Origin: Bacteroidales bacterium
GTDB taxonomy: Bacteria > Bacteroidota > Bacteroidia > Bacteroidales > VadinHA17
Reading direction: 5' to 3'
Assembly: GCA_009881065.1 (NCBI GenBank)
Contig: WXFE01000057.1
Span: 1 to 45,277 of the forward strand
Length of the DNA: 45,277 nucleotides
Notes under the pieces: generated by a model
What the model was told of the DNA's origin: nothing
Databases searched by the model: none
The model's input: the letters and a program-made list of their open reading frames with translations, nothing else
Program-made: the position numbers and the translations under genes
Shown: piece after piece, positions 41,137 through 45,277 of the stretch
Numbering within the stretch: the first letter of the stretch is position 1
Layout: each line of letters opens with the position of its first letter

Positions 41137-43323
41137 TCATTTATCGAGTGTGGCATTATAAGTCCTTCTCTTTGTCACAGGTACTTCAATTGACTTGTAG
41201 CCTTTGGCGCTGATTACCAGTGTCTCTGAAAATTCAGGCATCACGAACTTGTACTCACCCCTTGCGTTGGTCCATGCTTCGGCAGCAGTGTCCTTAACCC
41301 TTACTGATGCTCCCGGGATTGGATCGCCGTTTGAATCAGAGATAACGCCGGTGATCTCGTTGGGATGTGCTTTCGGCAGTGCACTCTTCTGGAGCTGTGT
41401 TATGTACTGGATGGATGACTTTGCAGCTTCATTGCCCGGTTCCAGAGCAAGAATCTTGTTGTTTTCCTCGATAGCCTTAGGGTAATCACCCATGGTCATG
41501 TACATGGTGCTCAGCGAGCTGTGAGCCTTGATACGATAATCGGGCGAGAGATTCATCATCCTGTTGTAGTACGCCTTTGCTTCGTCATACCTCTTGTTCT
41601 GCAGAGCTTCGTAGCCAAGATAACGGAGGGCGTCATGTATTTCCTTCACGTTCTTTACCGTGTCAGCGGCAGCTTTTTGGAGAAGAGTCTGAAACTTCGG
41701 TTTTGCAAGGCCAAGTTCAGAATCGGGATCCTTCGCGGAGGCTATATTGGCCAGCCAAAGATAACCCTGGAGGTTGTCAGGGTATTTTGCAACCATCTTG
41801 TTAAAGGCCTCGTCAGCCTTGTCAAAGGCTTTATCCTGGTAATAAGCCCTTCCAACCTGCAGGAAATCGGTTTCACTGTCCCTTCCCTTATCAAGGAGCA
41901 GTGACCAGGATGACGCTGCATCGGCGTACTTGCGGGCACCGTACTGAATGGTTCCCTTTTCATACAGCAGGTTGAGGTCTTCCTCTTCATTGAATCTGAT
42001 TGCCTTGTCATATGCTTCGAATGACTTTGCAAGCTCGGCTTCTGCATTCTTAACCTGTGCACGGCCCTCTTCAACCCTGACCTGCAGGGCGTCAATTGAT
42101 GCCTTTGCCTGCTCTTTTGCTGGACTTTTCAGCGTGGCATACCTTGCCTGAAGCTTACTCAGTTCGTCAGCATCGTTGTCAACATCTATTATAAGCTTTG
42201 CATAATTCTGGTTCTTCCTGGCAAGAATCCTTGCATAGTATATGTAGTCTTTCTTGATGATGCGGTCAGCATCAAGGTTGGCAAAAAGCTTGTCCATATA
42301 TTGCTTTGCAAGCTCAAAATTGCCCTCTTCATATGCTGAGTAGCCGGCAATTCGGTTCATATATGTCCTTGACTGGTCAACCAGGAAGATCTCCTCAACA
42401 TTTTTGATCACCTCCTCATATTCTTTTGCATAGAACAGTGCATTGACATACCTTATCTTGGCGGGGATGTTTCCCTGGGTCAGTTCGAGGTATTTCTCAA
42501 AGTACTTTTTGGAGTCAGTGAATCTTCCGGCCATGGAGTAAAGCTGCCCCAGCTCCCTGTATGCGGGTGCATAATCCTGGTCCAGGGCTATGGCTTGCTC
42601 ATAGTAGGGGATGGCTGCATTGAGGTTGCGTCCCTTCACATAGATACTTCCGATTTTCATGTTTGCTGCAGGGGATGTCAGGTCCCAGTCCTGGGCAAGA
42701 TTATAGTTCTTGATAGCCTTTGAGGCATCATTGACCAGATCATAGATGTCGCCTGCGATCATATAGACCTCGCTGTTTCTCGGATCAATTGAGAGTGCCT
42801 GCTTTACGAAGGGAAGTGCCTTGCTGGTGTCAACCTGCTCAAACCGGATGTATGATTCGGCAATCTTGGCCAGAGCATAGGCGTAACTTTTCGGATTCTT
42901 GATCTTGGTAACCTTCTTGTATGGAGGAAGGAGCTCCCTGGCTTTCAGCCTCAGTTCCTCAGCCCTGGCGTAATCGCCGTTGTACAGGGCAACCTTTGCA
43001 AGTCCTATATGGTTCAGCGGATCAGCAGCGTTGGCGGCAACACCCTTTTCGAAGATGTCGGCAGCTTCCTTCATCGCAATATTCAGCGAGTTGGAGATTG
43101 TGTCAGCAAAGTAGTTCAACAGTGCGTTTTCTCCGTAATGGAAAAAGATATTGCTGTTTGTAGGCTCATTTTTAATGAGTTGCTGGAACAGAACCTCTGC
43201 CTTGTCATACTGTTCGTTCTTGGTGAAAGTCCTTGCCTCATCGAGGGTCTGAGCCTTGAGCCCCGTGCCAAAGACCATGCAAAATACCGCTGCGGGCAGC
43301 AACGCGAGTTTTAAGCTTCTCAT
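41137..43323 (-). CDS. TPR-repeat protein with C-terminal carboxypeptidase-regulatory-like domain
   Basis: 728 residues from the ATG at 43323 (MRSLKLALLPAAVFCMVFG); two more upstream starts (43329 ATG, 43338 TTG) would only add a few residues. A signal peptide is followed by many tetratricopeptide repeats (for example FFHYGENALLNYFADT, DPLNHIGLAKVALYNGDYARAEELR, YAPAYRELGQLYSMAGRFTDSKKYFEKYL). A coiled-coil (LSKLQARYATLKSPAKEQ... EVEEGRAQVKNAEAELAK region) lies near 395-440. The last 75 residues (EITGVISDSNGDPIPGASVRVK, EYKFVMPEFSETLVISAKGY) are a CarboxypepD_reg-like fold as in TonB-dependent receptors. It probably acts as a periplasmic scaffold next to the TonB system. Role inferred. Confidence 0.85.
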   Translation of the reverse strand: MRSLKLALLPAAVFCMVFGTGLKAQTLDEARTFTKNEQYDKAEVLFQQLIKNEPTNSNIFFHYGENALLNYFADTISNSLNIAMKEAADIFEKGVAANAADPLNHIGLAKVALYNGDYARAEELRLKARELLPPYKKVTKIKNPKSYAYALAKIAESYIRFEQVDTSKALPFVKQALSIDPRNSEVYMIAGDIYDLVNDASKAIKNYNLAQDWDLTSPAANMKIGSIYVKGRNLNAAIPYYEQAIALDQDYAPAYRELGQLYSMAGRFTDSKKYFEKYLELTQGNIPAKIRYVNALFYAKEYEEVIKNVEEIFLVDQSRTYMNRIAGYSAYEEGNFELAKQYMDKLFANLDADRIIKKDYIYYARILARKNQNYAKLIIDVDNDADELSKLQARYATLKSPAKEQAKASIDALQVRVEEGRAQVKNAEAELAKSFEAYDKAIRFNEEEDLNLLYEKGTIQYGARKYADAASSWSLLLDKGRDSETDFLQVGRAYYQDKAFDKADEAFNKMVAKYPDNLQGYLWLANIASAKDPDSELGLAKPKFQTLLQKAAADTVKNVKEIHDALRYLGYEALQNKRYDEAKAYYNRMMNLSPDYRIKAHSSLSTMYMTMGDYPKAIEENNKILALEPGNEAAKSSIQYITQLQKSALPKAHPNEITGVISDSNGDPIPGASVRVKDTAAEAWTNARGEYKFVMPEFSETLVISAKGYKSIEVPVTKRRTYNATLDK

Positions 43324-43344
43324 AATCATCGTTATCAAGTTTAG

Positions 43345-44304
43345 TTACTTATTTTTTACCTGCATAATTCTAATCGGCATCGTTGCAGGTATAAGACCCG
43401 ATTTAAGAATTATTCTTTGTCCTTTTTCTCCTGCAACAAAAGATACAAATCCCGAGCCAAGCCCGGTAAATGATTCCCTTGAGTGCATATTTACCTCACG
43501 CACAAATGGATACGTTTTCTCATAAATATGTCCCTGCAAGGGCAGATAGTATGATGATTTATCAAGGTATTGCTGTGATATGGCCGCTACCTTTATCTTG
43601 CTCAGCATACTAAAGCTCTCCGTGTCATCCTCGTCACTTATCCAGTTGACACTGACGATGCCCAGAGCTCCGGGTGTTTGTGCTACATAATCAATTACCT
43701 CATTATTCGTATTAACTGCGAAAAAGTTGGGCAGCAGTTCTTCGGGAAGGGAGAATATTTCCCTGAAATATCTTATGTTGCCTGACCTGACATTATCAAA
43801 CACAATGTTTATCTGGCCGAGGTTTGATGAGGAGTTGATCTGTTTCCAGTCAGTAATGTTGCCGGTGAAAATATCCTTTACATTCTCATAGGTCAGGAGT
43901 GAATCGGGGTTGCTGCGGTGGAGGACTAAAGCCAGGGCGTCATATGCCACAACGGTTGTACGAACCACAGTCTTCATATCAAGAAGCAGCTTTCGCTGTT
44001 CTTCCGTTGGTGCCCAGGATGAGGCTATCACTTTTACCGAATCATTCAGGAAGAAGGCCACCAGTTCATTCTCCGGCATATAGACGGGAGTGATATGAGC
44101 ATAGGGGTAGAGGGCCGTGAAAGTATCAAGTTCAGCGTCTATGATGGGCTTGAATGAATCATCAGCTGCAATTCTGATGTTGCCTGACGTGGTAGTCTCT
44201 TTGAGAGCTGCAGTTCCCTTGTTTCTGCATCCAGGCATCAGGTTAAGCAATGCCAGGAGGATCACTCCGGCGGTTGCTGCCGTGAGGGATTTTGCTTTGT
44301 TCAT
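43345..44304 (-). CDS. PstS-like phosphate-binding lipoprotein
   Basis: 319 residues from the ATG at 44304; a GTG at 44337 would add 11. Lipobox LMPGC (Cys30) implies a lipid anchor. The fold is a PBP-like domain as in phosphate-binding PstS: GNIRIAADDSFKPIIDAELDTF, ASSWAPTEEQRKLL, VVAYDALALVLHRSNPDSLL, LTYENVKDIFTGNITDWKQI and an NVRSGNIRYF segment where PstS has its Ser/Gly/Thr anion loop. There are no ABC permease or ATPase genes nearby; instead TPR, ExbB, ExbD and TonB follow, an arrangement common in Bacteroidota. Ligand (phosphate or another anion) cannot be fixed by eye. Confidence 0.85.
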   Translation of the reverse strand: MNKAKSLTAATAGVILLALLNLMPGCRNKGTAALKETTTSGNIRIAADDSFKPIIDAELDTFTALYPYAHITPVYMPENELVAFFLNDSVKVIASSWAPTEEQRKLLLDMKTVVRTTVVAYDALALVLHRSNPDSLLTYENVKDIFTGNITDWKQINSSSNLGQINIVFDNVRSGNIRYFREIFSLPEELLPNFFAVNTNNEVIDYVAQTPGALGIVSVNWISDEDDTESFSMLSKIKVAAISQQYLDKSSYYLPLQGHIYEKTYPFVREVNMHSRESFTGLGSGFVSFVAGEKGQRIILKSGLIPATMPIRIMQVKNK

Positions 44305-44478
44305 CCTTCCTTTACTTATCAACTTGCTATGGGCCACAATATTAATAAAAATATGTTTATAAAACGGGTTTTATGATATTAAAAAAATCACTTCTTCTTC
44401 ATTTAGTGTTTTCAAAATCTGTGCCATCAATGAAAAATAACTGATTTTTAATACTATTATCCCCTCTTTTTCTTTAAA

Positions 44479-44709
44479 TTATTCATCACTATCCCCGGAA
44501 CTGAAAAAAACATCCCTGATCTTTTCATAGGATACAAACACCCTGTAGATGGCATAGATGAAGAGCGGGACTGACAGTATGATTCTCATGGCTTTATCTA
44601 TGTTGAAAATCTTCGTGGTAAGTACGAAGATCGCCAGGCCGAAATAAAAGAACACCATTACTGTTCCGAAGATCGCGAAGACCTTGTCATACATTTTACT
44701 GCTGTTCAT
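44479..44709 (-). CDS. Small two-helix membrane protein, function unknown
   Basis: 76 residues. Two membrane segments: about 11-32 (FAIFGTVMVFFYFGLAIFVLTT) and 39-58 (KAMRIILSVPLFIYAIYRVF), with a short DVFFSSGDSDE tail. No enzymatic or metal motifs. Similar small proteins sit upstream of PstS-like/TonB clusters in Bacteroidota, which is why it is likely real; a promoter element and a palindromic site precede it. The 174 bases between it and the PstS-like gene are AT-rich, with no clear terminator. Confidence 0.75.
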   Translation of the reverse strand: MNSSKMYDKVFAIFGTVMVFFYFGLAIFVLTTKIFNIDKAMRIILSVPLFIYAIYRVFVSYEKIRDVFFSSGDSDE

Positions 44710-44714
44710 TCTGA

Positions 44715-44728
44715 TCAGGTTAACCTGA
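44715..44728. promoter_or_regulatory. Perfect 14-base palindrome overlapping a predicted transcription start (possible operator)
   Basis: TCAGGTTAACCTGA is a perfect inverted repeat between the -7 element at 44729-44736 and the ATG at 44709. The expected start point, about six bases after the -7 box, falls inside it, so a bound protein would block transcription. It is also possible that it forms a leader hairpin. Confidence 0.4.
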
Positions 44729-44736
44729 CAAATATA
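44729..44736 (-). promoter_or_regulatory. -7 promoter element for the small membrane protein gene
   Basis: Reads TATATTTG on the minus strand, exact TAnnTTTG, 20 bases before the ATG at 44709. It directly adjoins the 14-base palindrome at 44715-44728. Confidence 0.5.
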
Positions 44737-44780
44737 TTATTAATATCCTTTTTACATGCAGACATTAATTATTTATTGGC

Positions 44781-44809
44781 AAAAAAAGAGAGCCGCGTTA
44801 GCAGCTCTC
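44781..44809 (-). terminator. Intrinsic terminator of the POT transporter gene
   Basis: On the minus strand GAGAGCTGC, loop TAAC and GCGGCTCTC form a 9-base stem with one G-U pair, followed by seven T. It lies 23 bases after the stop of the transporter gene at 44832, so transcription ends here before the small membrane protein gene. Confidence 0.88.
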
Positions 44810-44831
44810 CCTTATGATTACAGATGATCCG

Positions 44832-45277
44832 TTATTTTGTAGCGTTTTCCAGTCTCTTCATTATTGAGAAAATGAATGCTGCTGACAGCAGGCAACAGAC
44901 GATGAACACGGTCCACAGTTGCCACAGTTCAACCTTGTCCCAAAGTTTTGTTCCCACGAAGAGGAGCTTATTGCCGACAGCAGTTGCAAGGAGCCACCCT
45001 GCCTGCATGAGTCCCTGGAATCTTGAGGGAGCCACCTTTGAAACGAATGAGAGGCCCATGGGGCTAAGGAAGAGTTCTGCCACTGTCAGGATAAGGTAGC
45101 TGCTGATGAGCCAGTATGGGGTCACCCTGAGAGCCTCGGCAACAGGAGACCCTCCAAGTGATGCCGGTGACGGCAGTTTGACTGACGCAATAAGGACAAC
45201 CACGAAACCCACGGATGCGATCAGCATACCGATACCAATCTTTTTGGGTGTTGAAGGCTCGATGCCCTTTTTGTTAA
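44832..45277 (-). CDS. POT-family peptide/proton symporter, C-terminal part (5' end outside window)
   Basis: The reading frame continues beyond the window end without a start codon; about 148 residues are present. Motifs typical of POT (PTR2) transporters: a cytosolic STPKKIGIGMLIASVGF junction, WLISSYLILTVAELFLSPMGLSFVSKVAPSRFQGLMQAGWLLATAVGNKL, whose E..LSP.GLS...K.AP.R..G..MG.W.L..A.GN pattern is the family signature in helix 10-11, and a final hydrophobic helix. POT proteins take up di- and tripeptides with protons, which fits the peptidases elsewhere in the window. Substrate inferred from family. Confidence 0.88.
   Translation of the reverse strand, partial: NKKGIEPSTPKKIGIGMLIASVGFVVVLIASVKLPSPASLGGSPVAEALRVTPYWLISSYLILTVAELFLSPMGLSFVSKVAPSRFQGLMQAGWLLATAVGNKLLFVGTKLWDKVELWQLWTVFIVCCLLSAAFIFSIMKRLENATK

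Noticed and set aside
1..45277. tRNA, rRNA, riboswitch or integrase/att structure.
   Set aside because: Intergenic stretches were short and gave no cloverleaf, conserved riboswitch core or site-specific recombination gene on reading; a covariance search (Infernal/Rfam, tRNAscan-SE) would be decisive.

Overview
The window is chromosomal DNA of a member of the Bacteroidota, most likely a Bacteroidales-type bacterium. The evidence is: upstream regions carrying the Bacteroidota -7 promoter element TAnnTTTG with little Shine-Dalgarno signal; a C25 protease with a type IX secretion tail; lipoproteins; two exbD genes in tandem beside tonB; a DUF1080 protein beside Tat-exported Gfo/Idh/MocA proteins; and Bacteroidota-typical small proteins (DUF6132, DUF6599). 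I see no rRNA, tRNA, CRISPR array, insertion sequence or phage genes.

Layout. 1-3238: the 3' end of mltG, a decayed DUF5615 toxin remnant, two divergent glycosyltransferases and a DUF6132 membrane protein. 3448-4911: a Tat-exported GH109-like protein. 4992-12250: a six-gene operon for a membrane complex related to hydrogenase-4, formate hydrogenlyase and complex I. 12264-20896: housekeeping and peripheral genes (M20 amidohydrolase, M49 peptidase lipoprotein, thioesterase, Pit phosphate transporter with its DUF47 partner, exonuclease/GIY-YIG fusion, class IV aminotransferase). 20910-27131: an AmrS-like radical SAM enzyme, then a locus with a Tat-exported TIM-barrel protein, two Gfo/Idh/MocA oxidoreductases and a DUF1080 lipoprotein, which fits oxidative (3-keto) glycoside cleavage. 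27334-37993: an HD protein, a type IX-secreted C25 protease, a large Y_Y_Y/SpoIIE-phosphatase sensor, an AlbA_2 protein, and a Tat-exported aldo/keto reductase with a ferredoxin tail plus a DUF6599 partner. 38072-44304: a PstS-like lipoprotein, a TPR protein, ExbB, two ExbD and TonB on the minus strand. The end of the window holds a small membrane protein and part of a POT peptide transporter.

The most notable system is the hydrogenase-4-like operon. Its membrane subunits keep the charged residues of ion-pumping antiporter-like subunits. Its large subunit has lost all four [NiFe]-ligand cysteines, and its small subunit has lost three of the four proximal-cluster cysteines. The small subunit is fused to a reduced ferredoxin domain that keeps exactly the four cysteines needed for one [4Fe-4S] cluster. 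It therefore cannot be a normal hydrogenase. It belongs with the poorly understood energy-converting-hydrogenase-related (Ehr) complexes and looks like an extreme case. Other points of interest are the 3-ketoglycoside locus, a 38-bp tandem repeat that begins inside the 3' end of a gene, a 61-62-bp palindromic repeat, and a 14-bp palindrome at a predicted transcription start.
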